64,000 bases of DNA from Paenibacillus sp. KS-LC4 (GCF_036894955.1 NZ_CP145905.1:2622501-2686500), one strand, 5' to 3'. Positions 18,212-26,731 are shown, counted from the stretch's first letter. A program made the numbers and translations. The notes: generated from the sequence alone by a model not told the origin.

Positions 18212-18236
18212 CCGTCCCGTAAGGGACGGTTGTTTG
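18212..18236 (+). terminator. Probable terminator after the glycosyltransferase operon
   Basis: CCGTCCC (18212-18218) and GGGACGG (18223-18229) form a tight stem with a four-base loop, followed by TTGTTT. The T-tract is short. Confidence 0.55.
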
Positions 18237-18255
18237 CTCTGGTGGACGCAGCTGC

Positions 18256-18819
18256 TTAGGAAGGAATAGTACCAATCGTAGCAGTAAGCGACGAGTAAGT
18301 GATGTCAGCAGTAGTACCTACTGCAATGACAACGCCCGAAACGGTAACTTGCAGCTCGTACGTGTGGTTGCCAGCAGCCAGGCCGCCGTTGAAGTAAGTG
18401 ATCGGAATCACTCTTTCCAAAGAGAACAATCCAAGCAGTGTAATCGCAAGCAAGTCGGAGCTTAGTACTGTAGCAACAACGACGCCATCTTGAAGCAGGT
18501 CGACTGTAATTGTTGGGTTGAGTGCTACAACCAGAAGGGAAGTGAAGTTAATTGATACATTGACGGTACCTTCAATAATCACCTGGTTGGAAGTAGCTGT
18601 TACCGGAACAATCAGAGTTGCAGCAGTGACAGCGGTAGCAGCAGCCGGGATAGAAGTCGGAACAGCACCTTGGATACCTACAACAGAAGAACCCGGGCCA
18701 GCAGGGCCAGTTAAACCCGTGGGACCAGTAGCACCCGTAGGTCCTGTAGGTCCTGTTGGTCCAGTGGGGCCAGTAGCCCCAGTCAGGCCAGTTAAACCTG
18801 TTAATCCAGTTTCACCCAT
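18256..18819 (-). CDS. Collagen-like repeat protein, probable spore-surface or cell-surface filament
   Basis: The protein has 187 residues. Residues 2 to about 40 are uninterrupted G-x-T/P triplets (GLT, GAT, GPT), and the last ~140 residues form a Thr/Val/Ala-rich beta domain likely to be a trimerising jelly-roll. This is the layout of BclA-type exosporium glycoproteins, where Thr of GPT triplets carries rhamnose-containing O-glycans. No signal peptide and no recognisable exosporium leader is present. The start is set at ATG 18819 because AAAGGAGAT stands nine bases before it; an in-frame TTG upstream would overlap that site. Its place among glycosyltransferases makes it the best candidate acceptor. 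Confidence 0.85.
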   Translation of the reverse strand: MGETGLTGLTGLTGATGPTGPTGPTGPTGATGPTGLTGPAGPGSSVVGIQGAVPTSIPAAATAVTAATLIVPVTATSNQVIIEGTVNVSINFTSLLVVALNPTITVDLLQDGVVVATVLSSDLLAITLLGLFSLERVIPITYFNGGLAAGNHTYELQVTVSGVVIAVGTTADITYSSLTATIGTIPS

Positions 18820-19161
18820 AATTGATTCATCTCCTTTCAATCGTATACCACATCATATGTTGGTAGATAGAGATAGCAACGGTATTTGTCCAAGGATAAT
18901 CGTATATTTTCTAAATTGATAGATTATACCGCGAAACAAAGCATACACCTCCGCTACTCTCCTTCAACTGCAATACAGGCGGCGATATATGCCCGATTTA
19001 CAGCATGTGCAGGCAATTCGTCCACTATGAAAGCTCTAGCAAAGCATACGATGTTGAAGAGACGATACTATATTTTTGGAGCCAGCTATGGTAGGAAGGA
19101 GCTGCATATTGGCTACACGCACATGTATAATAGAAAGCCATTTTTTTTGGGGTGAATCGGA
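18820..19161. other. 342-base divergent intergenic region
   Basis: It contains the promoters of the collagen-like gene (-) and manC (+). On the minus strand CATATGAT (18852-18859) lies about 35 bases before the collagen start and resembles a sigma-E/K -10. On the plus strand TATAAT at 19126-19131 precedes manC without a matching -35. No convincing gene was found. Confidence 0.4.
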
Positions 19162-20208
19162 ATGAAGGCGGTCATAATGGCGGGAGGAAAAGGGACGCGC
19201 TTCTGGCCGAGAAGCACGACGGCAAAGCCGAAGCAGTTCCTTTCCTTAACGTCCGGCGAAGCAACTATGCTGCAGGAAACCTACAGCCGTTTTCGCAGCT
19301 GCTTGCCGGAGGAGGATGTATATGTAGTAGTAAGCCGCAACTATTTGCCGCTTGTTCGGGAACAACTGCCTAAGCTTAGCGAGGAGCAGCTCATTATTGA
19401 GCCTGAGCAGCGGGATACGGCGCCTTGCATCGCGCTGACGGCGAGTTTTTTTCAGAAACGGGGCTTAAATGATGTGATTGTAACGGCTCCCTCGGATCAG
19501 TATATTCCAGATGCTGCCGAGCTGATGGAGGCGCTGCGGGCAGCAGAGCAAGCGGCACGCGATGAAGGCGTTGTAGTAACGATGGGAATTGTGCCGACAA
19601 GGGCAGAGACGGGATACGGCTATATTGAAGCGGGTGAGCATGAGGATGGCAAATATGGACCAGTCATTAAGACGGTAAAAGCTTTTATCGAGAAGCCGAC
19701 GCTCTCGCGGGCGGAGGAGCTGATTGCGATACCGAATATGTACTGGAACAGCGGTATTTTTATATGGAAGCCGTCAACTATTGCAGGCTACATGCAGCTA
19801 TACCAGCCGGATATGTGGCGTGTTTTTGAGCTTGATGGGGAGCAGTTGGAACATGCGTATATGCAGCTGCCAAAGCTTTCTATTGATTATGCACTGATTG
19901 AAAAGCTGGAACGCTTGTACACGCTGCCCATTGCTTTTACATGGGACGATGTTGGCGTGTGGACCTCGCTTGAACGAATATTTGGGCAGGACAGCGAGGG
20001 CAATATTTTGCTGGGCAGCGTCTATCCGACGGCAACGACCAACAGTATTGTTTATACGGAGAGGCAGCGGGTGCTTGTCATTGGCATTGATAATCTAATT
20101 GTCGTATCCACAGACGAGGGACTATTGATTTGTCATAAAACACAGGAGCAGGCGGTTAAGCAAGCGATAGCCGCGATGGATGCTGATCGGGAGGGAGGCA
20201 AGCCGTGA
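19162..20208 (+). CDS. manC: Mannose-1-phosphate guanylyltransferase
   Basis: The 348-residue enzyme makes GDP-mannose from mannose-1-phosphate and GTP, supplying gmd and the rmd-like gene. Signature GGKGTRFWPRSTTAKPKQFL starts at residue 7; the sugar-binding AFIEKP and NMYWNSGIFIW are present. It is the short, single-domain form without the phosphomannose isomerase cupin. It overlaps the next gene by four bases (GTGA), so the two are coupled. Confidence 0.92.
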   Translation: MKAVIMAGGKGTRFWPRSTTAKPKQFLSLTSGEATMLQETYSRFRSCLPEEDVYVVVSRNYLPLVREQLPKLSEEQLIIEPEQRDTAPCIALTASFFQKRGLNDVIVTAPSDQYIPDAAELMEALRAAEQAARDEGVVVTMGIVPTRAETGYGYIEAGEHEDGKYGPVIKTVKAFIEKPTLSRAEELIAIPNMYWNSGIFIWKPSTIAGYMQLYQPDMWRVFELDGEQLEHAYMQLPKLSIDYALIEKLERLYTLPIAFTWDDVGVWTSLERIFGQDSEGNILLGSVYPTATTNSIVYTERQRVLVIGIDNLIVVSTDEGLLICHKTQEQAVKQAIAAMDADREGGKP

Positions 20209-21158
20209 AAGCATTGATTACAGGCATAACCGGCTTTGCCGGAAGCCATTTGGCAGAGCATTTGCTGGCGCATCAAATGGAAGTGTCAGGCACCGTTAGG
20301 AAAACTAGCAGTATGAAGCATATCGCTCATTTGCTGCCGGCTGTCAAGCTATACGAATGCGAGCTGACTAATGAAGCCGATGTGGAAAAAATGATAGCGG
20401 ACGTTAAGCCGGACATGATTTTTCATCTAGCAGCGCAAAGCTTCGTGCCAAAGTCATGGGAATCGCCGCTGGCGACGATTTACAACAATATTGCCGGGCA
20501 AATTCATTTGCTGGAAGCGGTGCGAAAAGCAGGCCTTAACTGCAAGCTGCTGCTCGCCTGCTCCAGCGAGGAATATGGCCAGGTAGAAAAGCAGGATATT
20601 CCGATTAAGGAAACGACGCCGCTGCGGCCGCTTAGTCCTTACGCCGTCAGCAAAATTACGCAAAATTATTTGGGCTACCAATATTATCGCAGCTATGGCA
20701 TGCATATTGTATGCATGCGTACTTTCAACCATACAGGACCGAGGCGCGGCGAGCAGTTTGTAACCTCCAATTTTGCAAAGCAGATCGTTGAAATCGAGCG
20801 GGGATTGAAGCCGCCCGTTCTCTATGTAGGCAATTTGGAGGCGAAGCGTGACTTTACCGATGTGCGCGATGTGGTGCGAGCCTACCGCTTGGCCATTGAA
20901 AAATGCGAGCCTGGGGAAGTGTATAATATTGCTTCGGGAAACTCCCGGGCGATTAGGGAGATGTTGCAGACGCTGGTTGGACTTAGCAGCAGCACCATTT
21001 CGATTCAGGAGGATCCAGCCAGGCTGCGGCCTGCGGATGTACCGGAGCTGATAGGCGATTTCTCTAAATTTCATCATCGCACAGGCTGGCGTCCGGAAAT
21101 TCCCTTTGAGCAGACGATGCAGGATTTGCTAAGCTATTGGCGGGCGGAGCTAAGTTAG
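20205..21158 (+). CDS. rmd: GDP-6-deoxy-D-mannose (GDP-4-keto-6-deoxymannose) reductase-like epimerase
   Basis: The 317-residue extended SDR protein has TGITGFAGSHLAEHLL at the N-terminus, LAAQSFVPKSWESP, CSSEEYGQ and catalytic SPYAVSKITQNYLG (YxxxK), followed by NHTGPRRGEQFVTSNF. The length and motifs fit Rmd, which reduces the GMD product to GDP-D-rhamnose, as in Aneurinibacillus S-layer glycan loci. Other GDP- or UDP-sugar epimerases are possible, but coupling to manC favours Rmd. GTG start at 20205 with GGGAGG upstream. Confidence 0.78.
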   Translation: MKALITGITGFAGSHLAEHLLAHQMEVSGTVRKTSSMKHIAHLLPAVKLYECELTNEADVEKMIADVKPDMIFHLAAQSFVPKSWESPLATIYNNIAGQIHLLEAVRKAGLNCKLLLACSSEEYGQVEKQDIPIKETTPLRPLSPYAVSKITQNYLGYQYYRSYGMHIVCMRTFNHTGPRRGEQFVTSNFAKQIVEIERGLKPPVLYVGNLEAKRDFTDVRDVVRAYRLAIEKCEPGEVYNIASGNSRAIREMLQTLVGLSSSTISIQEDPARLRPADVPELIGDFSKFHHRTGWRPEIPFEQTMQDLLSYWRAELS

Positions 21159-21220
21159 GCTGCGCGCAGGATGATCCAAGCCTGCTGCATAGCGCACGCG
21201 CCAGGAGAGCTTTTTCGTTC

Positions 21221-21284
21221 ATACCCTCTAGACGGAAAATCGGACGATAGCTTAATCATTGTCTGATAGAGGTTCAGAGGGTAT
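21221..21284. terminator. Inverted repeat downstream of rmd
   Basis: ATACCCTCT (21221-21229) and AGAGGGTAT (21276-21284) are perfect complements separated by 46 bases. There is no T-run; it lies between converging genes and may be a weak terminator. Confidence 0.35.
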
Positions 21285-21401
21285 TATTACGCTGCGCTAC
21301 ATTTTTGTGAAGTAGGCTTAGAGAGAGAACGGCTGGAAATAGCAAACTGCCCCAGCATTCACGCCAGAGGCAGTCCGTGTTTCGTTTAATTTGCCAATTA
21401 T

Positions 21402-22778
21402 TTATAGAAGCGAAAGCTCGGTCAGGCGTGCCCGAATCATGCTGCCAACCGCTTGTGGTGAATAGAAAGTGTGAATCGTATGCTGCCCTTGCGCTGCAAT
21501 GGCTTGGCGCCACTCCGGCTCTTGAATAAGCCTTTGCATATAAAAGGCGGCATGATGCACACTCGGTTCGGCCCAAGTTTGATACCCCTGATACGGCCCC
21601 CAATCGGTGCCGACCTGCACCAACTCGTAATTAACGGGGCAGGAATTGGTCTCGTTCATAAAGTCGGTATTGCCGGACCAGTTCGTGCCAATGACTGGTT
21701 TCCCCAAATACATCGCTTCTGCGAGTCCCAGTCCGAAGCCTTCTGAGCGATGCAGCGAGACGAAACAATCTGTGACACCAAGCAGCGAGTTGACTTCCAC
21801 GCGGGATAAAATACGATCAATAATATAAATATTGCTATACTCGGCAGCGAGCTGACGCAGAGCCTCCATATCTTCCGGCCGGAAATTCGTGTTGTTGATC
21901 TTGAGGACGAGCCCGACGTTTGGATCATTTTTTGGAAAAGCGAGCCGGAACGCCTCTATGACAGCTTGTGGATTTTTACGATTTGTATAGCTTTGCACAT
22001 CGTACATCATCGTGAACAGGAAGCGGTCCGCTGGAAGCCCAAGCGATTCTCTCGTCACCTCCGGGGAAATCTCAACCTCTATGCCGTGAGGAATGACGAC
22101 GACAGGAACGGGAGATTTCTGGACAATCGAATCAAGCACAAAGCGGCTGGATACCCATACCTCCTGCACCAGCTTGAACGCTGGAACAAACTCCTCGGGA
22201 AAATCAGGCAGCTCCCAGTGCCAATAGCCAATATTGTAGCGGTTATGGAATAGGCTATGTCCAAAATGCTCCTTAGCCGGAGCCATATAATCCGCATTCA
22301 TATGAAACAGGTTGGTGTTATAGGAGCGTTCCTCCGTTTTCTTATGCTCCCAGCTCATATCTGACATCCGGGTAGCGACCTGAAGCGGGAAGTTTAAAAT
22401 GCCGAAAGGAATTTCGGCTCGTTCAATCGCTCTCGCCGCGAGTCTTGCCGATTCGCCAATGCCCATTTCCGCATGAATAAAACCGACAAGATTTATGCCC
22501 TGTGCAGTCCAAGGCTGCGAATCATATACCTCTTTGGCAGCAGAATGCTCTCCTGCTAGGCGGGTCTGTTTGGCGTGCTGCGATAGGTTAGAGGACAAGC
22601 GATTTTTTGTTTTTCGAGGGCTGCCGTTGCGTTTCCGTCTGCGTTCGGCCCGCCGTTTAGCGCGCGGTTTAACCGCTTTGCGTTTACGGCGTTTGGCCAG
22701 CAGCGTTTTATTGGAAGAGCTGTGCTTCTTGCGTTTGGCGGACGTTTGATGTCGCTTGCGCTTAAGTGATTTGGCCAC
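21402..22778 (-). CDS. Basic-tailed glycosyltransferase family 4
   Basis: The protein has 458 residues. Residues 1-60 hold 30 Arg/Lys and one acid. The GT-B domain starts near residue 95 with GINLVGFIHAEMGIGESAR and includes DVQSYTNRKNPQAVIEAFRLA and the donor-site SLHRSEGFGLGLAEAMYLGKP (E-x7-E). The start is GTG 22778 behind GGAAGG. It converges on rmd and is the right edge of the glycan locus. Like the enzymes at 9830, 15175 and 17110 it carries the basic tail, while the catalytic domain is an ordinary family-4 retaining transferase. Confidence 0.88.
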   Translation of the reverse strand: MAKSLKRKRHQTSAKRKKHSSSNKTLLAKRRKRKAVKPRAKRRAERRRKRNGSPRKTKNRLSSNLSQHAKQTRLAGEHSAAKEVYDSQPWTAQGINLVGFIHAEMGIGESARLAARAIERAEIPFGILNFPLQVATRMSDMSWEHKKTEERSYNTNLFHMNADYMAPAKEHFGHSLFHNRYNIGYWHWELPDFPEEFVPAFKLVQEVWVSSRFVLDSIVQKSPVPVVVIPHGIEVEISPEVTRESLGLPADRFLFTMMYDVQSYTNRKNPQAVIEAFRLAFPKNDPNVGLVLKINNTNFRPEDMEALRQLAAEYSNIYIIDRILSRVEVNSLLGVTDCFVSLHRSEGFGLGLAEAMYLGKPVIGTNWSGNTDFMNETNSCPVNYELVQVGTDWGPYQGYQTWAEPSVHHAAFYMQRLIQEPEWRQAIAAQGQHTIHTFYSPQAVGSMIRARLTELSLL

Positions 22779-23080
22779 TTGTTTCCTTCCTTTCTCGTCA
22801 TTTGCTTGTGGAGAAATCGTTAGCGGATACGCGCTTGACTATATTGTATTCACGATGGACGTTAGATTCATGGACAATGACCTAATGGGTAGTAAAAGCG
22901 GCGTATGACTAGAAGCAGGGGGCAATAGAAGCAAGCTGCCGATAGAGGATGCTTTGCATCCCGCAAGGAACGCGGGACAGTGTGCGTAGGCCGTGCCGCA
23001 ATAGAGGCCTGCTGCATAAGAAATAATAGAGGGACAACTTGACGATTAAACCACTTGCGAAAAAGAAGGGGGAGGGAGCG
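22779..23080. other. 302-base divergent intergenic region
   Basis: It contains the promoter of the 22778 gene (minus-strand ATACAATA at 22843-22850) and a small hairpin TCCCGC/GCGGGA near 22958-22977. No gene was found in it. Confidence 0.3.
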
Positions 23081-23851
23081 ATGGTGGCTATGACAAGACA
23101 GCAATTTATTGCAGCATTGGCGCCTGCCGTCCTACAAGTACGGCGCGAGGGCTCACCGATGCTGCCATCTGTACGGCTGGCGCAATATATTTTGGAAACC
23201 GGAGGTGTCATTCATTCCTGGTACAATTTAGGGGGCATTAAAGTAGGAGGAGCATCTCCGAATGCCTACTGGCAGGGGCAAGCCGTCGTTAAAGGGACAT
23301 GGGAGCATGTCGATGGCCGAAATATAAATACGAGCGCGGCCTTTCGCGCATACAGCAGCGTATATCACTTTATGAAGGATCAGGATCTGCTGTTTATGAA
23401 AACGCGATATGATCGGGTACGGCTTGCGAAGACGCCGGAGGAGCAGGCGCAAATGCTGCTGGCCTGCGGCTATGCAACCGATTCGGCTTATGCGGCCAAG
23501 TTGATTGCCATCATAAACAGCAATGGGCTGCGGCAATATGATGATCAGGCTGCGGCGGCTGTAAAGACGACGGTATTTCAGGGAGCGAGGACGGTGCCGA
23601 TTTTGCAAAATGGGATGGTCGAGGTAATTGGTTACGAGCGCGGCGGCACCGTATGGGTGCCGGCGAGAGCGCTTGGCAGTCGCCTCGGCGGAAAAATTGG
23701 CTGGACGGGTGCAAAAGTAACGGTGAATGGTCAGGAGCTGGAGTCGCTGCTGGATGAAGGAACGGGGTATGTAACGATGCGTGCGCTGGCTGCTTCCTTG
23801 AATAAAAAAATAGAATGGGAGCAAAGCACACGCACCGTGACAATTATATAA
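23081..23851 (+). CDS. Glucosaminidase-type peptidoglycan hydrolase with copper-amine-oxidase-like domain
   Basis: The protein has 256 residues. Residues 1-150 resemble the FlgJ/LytG endo-beta-N-acetylglucosaminidase domain, with the catalytic Glu39 in AQYILETGG and WYNLGGIK. Residues about 165-256 form the copper-amine-oxidase N-terminal-like repeat common in Paenibacillus surface proteins (VWVPARALGSRLGG ... YVTMRALAASL). ATG 23081 follows GGGGGAGGGAGCG. No signal peptide is visible, which is odd for a wall hydrolase; it may be released on mother-cell lysis or use a non-classical route. Confidence 0.8.
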   Translation: MVAMTRQQFIAALAPAVLQVRREGSPMLPSVRLAQYILETGGVIHSWYNLGGIKVGGASPNAYWQGQAVVKGTWEHVDGRNINTSAAFRAYSSVYHFMKDQDLLFMKTRYDRVRLAKTPEEQAQMLLACGYATDSAYAAKLIAIINSNGLRQYDDQAAAAVKTTVFQGARTVPILQNGMVEVIGYERGGTVWVPARALGSRLGGKIGWTGAKVTVNGQELESLLDEGTGYVTMRALAASLNKKIEWEQSTRTVTII

Positions 23852-23859
23852 GGGGGCAG

Positions 23860-24018
23860 CTACTTTTTGCGCTGGGAGGCTGCCCAGAAAGCAAGCACAA
23901 TCAGCGGAATCATAATAAACCACGGAATGTGTATAGCTCTGCCAGCAACAAAAGCGAAAATAAACAACAGCACGAAGCCGATAATAATGTAGAGACAGCC
24001 TCTTCCGAAAGTATTCAT
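23860..24018 (-). CDS. Small hydrophobic membrane protein, 52 residues
   Basis: The start is ATG 24016-24018 on the minus strand behind a strong AGGAGGTG ten bases upstream, and the stop is TAG at 23860. The peptide MNTFGRGCLYIIIGFVLLFI continues into a second hydrophobic stretch (IPWFIMIPLIVLAFW) and ends QRKK, giving two short membrane spans with a basic tail. The family is unknown. The stop lies nine bases from the end of the converging glucosaminidase gene. Confidence 0.7.
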   Translation of the reverse strand: MNTFGRGCLYIIIGFVLLFIFAFVAGRAIHIPWFIMIPLIVLAFWAASQRKK

Positions 24019-24116
24019 TAAATCTGCGCACCTCCTACCTTAAGGAACTCATCCCTTATCATACGAAGCAATTTGTAGCAGGTTGCATGAAAATAGGAGC
24101 TGCGCGAATTTAAGTG

Positions 24117-24683
24117 TTACAGCCAGGTTGTTTTCTCCGTATAAGGCTTGCGAGCAGTAGCAGGCACCTCGCCTTGCGGATAGCCGATAAAGAGGGTGCC
24201 AATTATTTTTTTGCCCTCTGGGGCTCCAATAAACGCAAACATCCGCTCGTCATGAACGAGGCCGATGCCGCGGGTCCGCCATACAAGCCCAAGCCCCAGC
24301 GTTTCGGCGGTCAGCCACATCGAGTGAATGGCGCAGGCTGCGGCATATTCATTGTCTTTGGAGGAGGCTTCGTCTCCTTCAACGATATCGGCCGTTACGA
24401 CGATGGCAAGCGGCGTCGTTTCCAGCACTTTAAGGGATTCTTTTACTAAATGCGGCTTGGTAGGGAAGCGCTCCTCCAGATAGGTGCGCGCCAATTGCTC
24501 ATAACGCTGCTTCGCTTCACCGCGAACGACATAAAAATGCCAAGGCTCCCGCAGGCGGTCGTTAGGAGCGAGCGTTGCAGCTTCCAGCAAAGCGGCAATT
24601 TTCTCCTCCTCTACCTCCTGCGGCAAATAATTGCGCACTGCGCGTCTCTGTTTCAAAGCATCAAGCAAGGTTAGGGTAGTCAT
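24117..24683 (-). CDS. Nitroreductase family protein
   Basis: The 188-residue FMN-dependent oxidoreductase has LKQRRAVRNYLPQEV at the N-terminus (FMN phosphate-binding arginines), LAPNDRLREPWHFYVV, and CAIHSMWLTAETLGLGLVWRTRG before the C-terminal IGYPQGEVPATARKP. The layout is of the YdjA/YfkO-like group. It probably reduces nitro compounds or quinones using NAD(P)H. GGAGAGAG precedes the ATG. Confidence 0.9.
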   Translation of the reverse strand: MTTLTLLDALKQRRAVRNYLPQEVEEEKIAALLEAATLAPNDRLREPWHFYVVRGEAKQRYEQLARTYLEERFPTKPHLVKESLKVLETTPLAIVVTADIVEGDEASSKDNEYAAACAIHSMWLTAETLGLGLVWRTRGIGLVHDERMFAFIGAPEGKKIIGTLFIGYPQGEVPATARKPYTEKTTWL

Positions 24684-24889
24684 TAGTATCTCTCTCCTTC
24701 TATATGGTGCTACAGCATCTTCTTCGTATAGCAGGCTGATCCGTTCTCTATAACTATACAGCGGAACAAGCGATGTGGAAAGGCTGAAGCGGCTCTCGCT
24801 GCAAGATCAGCCCTGCATATCATTCATTTTTCCATCTGCTAAGTTAGGATATAATAAGGATAGAGTTACATAAGAAGGGGCTGAGCATA

Positions 24890-25459
24890 ATGGGAAAAGC
24901 ATTTGAAAAATTATTACCGGAGCATGAGGCGTTTATCGGGCGGCAGCATATGTTTTTTGTAGGATCGGCTCCGCTGACGGCGGAGGGCCATGTAAATATA
25001 TCTCCGAAAGGCTACGATACTTTTCGCATATTGTCGAGCCAGGAGGTCGCTTATCTTGATTTGACGGGGAGCGGCAATGAAACGAGTGCGCATGTGCTGG
25101 AAAATGGAAGGCTGACGATTATGTTTGTAGCGATGGAGGGAAAGCCCGTTATTATGCGGCTATTCGGCACAGGAAACGTTGTACTGCCAGGAACCGAGCG
25201 CTGGAATGAGCTGATTGGAAGGTTCGAGCTGCTGCCAGGGGCTAGGCAAATAATTGTGCTAAATATTCATAAGGTGACGACAGCGTGCGGCTTCAGCATC
25301 CCGTTTTTTGACTATCAGGGCGAGCGGGAACAGCTGAAGGATTGGGCGGAGCATATAGGGGATCAGAAGCTTGTAGCCTATCAAAATGAGAAAAACAGCT
25401 ACAGCCTCGATCGGCTGCCTACCCCGCTTGGCATTCAGAGGCAGACAGCCGAATCGTAA
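24890..25459 (+). CDS. Pyridoxamine 5'-phosphate oxidase family protein
   Basis: The 189-residue split-barrel flavoprotein-like protein contains FFVGSAPLTAEGHVNISPKGYDTFRI and VAYLDLTGSGNETSAHVLENGRLTIMF, the pattern of the PNPOx-like family that binds FMN or F420. Residues required for true pyridoxamine oxidation are not obvious, so it may be a general flavin reductase. AAGGGGCTGAGC precedes the ATG. Confidence 0.85.
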   Translation: MGKAFEKLLPEHEAFIGRQHMFFVGSAPLTAEGHVNISPKGYDTFRILSSQEVAYLDLTGSGNETSAHVLENGRLTIMFVAMEGKPVIMRLFGTGNVVLPGTERWNELIGRFELLPGARQIIVLNIHKVTTACGFSIPFFDYQGEREQLKDWAEHIGDQKLVAYQNEKNSYSLDRLPTPLGIQRQTAES

Positions 25460-25498
25460 GCGGCAAGCTGCCTGCTTTTTCATTCCATTATTGATGAC

Positions 25499-26584
25499 TT
25501 ATTCATTCATATAAAGATTGTAACGGGAAAAAAGCTTCCAAATCAGCTCTCTGCGGCTGGATACTTCTGTTTTGGCAAAAATAGCTTTGAGATGGTCCTG
25601 CACCGTATACGAGGAAATATGCAGAGAGCTGGCCAGCTCCTTCGTGGAAAGGCCGCGCCATAACCGTTCAACCAGCTGCTTCTCGCGCGAGGTCAGCCCA
25701 TAAGCTTCAGCAATGATTGGCAAAATATCGCCGGGCTTCGCAAGCTCGAACCAAACTGCAAGCTGAACCGAGTGATCAGCAGCATGAAGCTTGCTTGCCC
25801 GCAGCGATAAGTAGGGGCCATCAGGAATGCGTATACATACTTTTGCCGCGTTCTGCAGCTCCTTGTCCGCGGCACTTGCGGCCAACGCACGCGAGCATAC
25901 AGCGCGGACCGGTCTAGGCAGAGTTTGAGCATCTATGTACTCCCACTCGCGGAGCTCAGACAGCCAGCTGTTTGCAGCGTCATTGCTTGCTAGTGGCAGC
26001 AGTTGCTCGGACAAAATCAGAATGCCGGGGTCGTCTTGAAAGGCGGTGTCGGCACTGTCTGGGATTAGCAGACTGGCCTTCTTCAAGGTGCGGGCCATGC
26101 TTGGCACTAGGGAGGCTATATACAAACGCTCCTCCTCTTGAAAAAACGGCTCATCCTTCATCCGAAATAAGGTTAAATACCCCCAGCAAGCCCCATCCAC
26201 CGTTAGTGCTGCGCGCAGCTCATCTCCAAATCCGGCAGGCTGCAATACATTCATATATTTGAAGCTTCTGCTTAAATCGCCCTCGGTTGCACCGCTTAGT
26301 GTGGCAACAGGAACCGCAAGCTTGGCAAGCTCCTCATACGAGTTAAAATCTTCCCTTAAATATTCATATTCAAACAATAGATGATGAATGGCCTCTACGC
26401 CTTCCTCTGTAACTGCGCCAGTAGACAGCATCGTTTGCGGATCAACGAGTGTACAGCATGCGCCTGTAAAAGGCAGCGTCCGTCGCAGCTCTGCAAGCAG
26501 CCTTTCTCTGTATTCACTGGAGCGGAGGTTAGCTCCTTCTAATTTGGCGAGCTGCTTCCGTACAATTTCTCTTTGCTTGTTCAT
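25499..26584 (-). CDS. LuxR-type helix-turn-helix transcriptional regulator
   Basis: The protein has about 361 residues. The N-terminal 270 residues look like a GAF/PAS-type sensor without a recognised ligand. The last 70 form a LuxR DNA-binding domain: LTSREKQLVERLWRGLSTKELA, then HISSYTVQDHLKAIFAKTEVSSRREL. I start at ATG 26584, preceded by CAGGAGAGCTGGA, rather than an in-frame upstream start with no ribosome site. It diverges from the methyltransferase at 26732 and could regulate it. Confidence 0.88.
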   Translation of the reverse strand: MNKQREIVRKQLAKLEGANLRSSEYRERLLAELRRTLPFTGACCTLVDPQTMLSTGAVTEEGVEAIHHLLFEYEYLREDFNSYEELAKLAVPVATLSGATEGDLSRSFKYMNVLQPAGFGDELRAALTVDGACWGYLTLFRMKDEPFFQEEERLYIASLVPSMARTLKKASLLIPDSADTAFQDDPGILILSEQLLPLASNDAANSWLSELREWEYIDAQTLPRPVRAVCSRALAASAADKELQNAAKVCIRIPDGPYLSLRASKLHAADHSVQLAVWFELAKPGDILPIIAEAYGLTSREKQLVERLWRGLSTKELASSLHISSYTVQDHLKAIFAKTEVSSRRELIWKLFSRYNLYMNE

Positions 26585-26731
26585 TCCAGCTCTCCTGATT
26601 ACCCACATTTATGGGATAGTGATTTAATGGCGACCCGATATAATTGAGAATAATTACTGATTACAGTTTACAAAATACCCGCTGAAATGAAAAGAGCGGG
26701 CCATATGCAGGGTGAAGGGAGAGCTGTAAAG

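Noticed and set aside
18735..18819. Short tandem repeats that could be mistaken for a CRISPR array
   Set aside because: The repeats are 9-base coding triplets for G-x-T units without unique spacers.
18518..18919. Plus-strand frame rich in Pro-Val-Gly repeats
   Set aside because: It is the complement of the collagen triplets of the minus-strand gene and has no ribosome site.
18886..19155. 89-codon plus-strand frame before manC
   Set aside because: It has no ribosome site, no recognisable composition, and overlaps the promoter region of two divergent genes.
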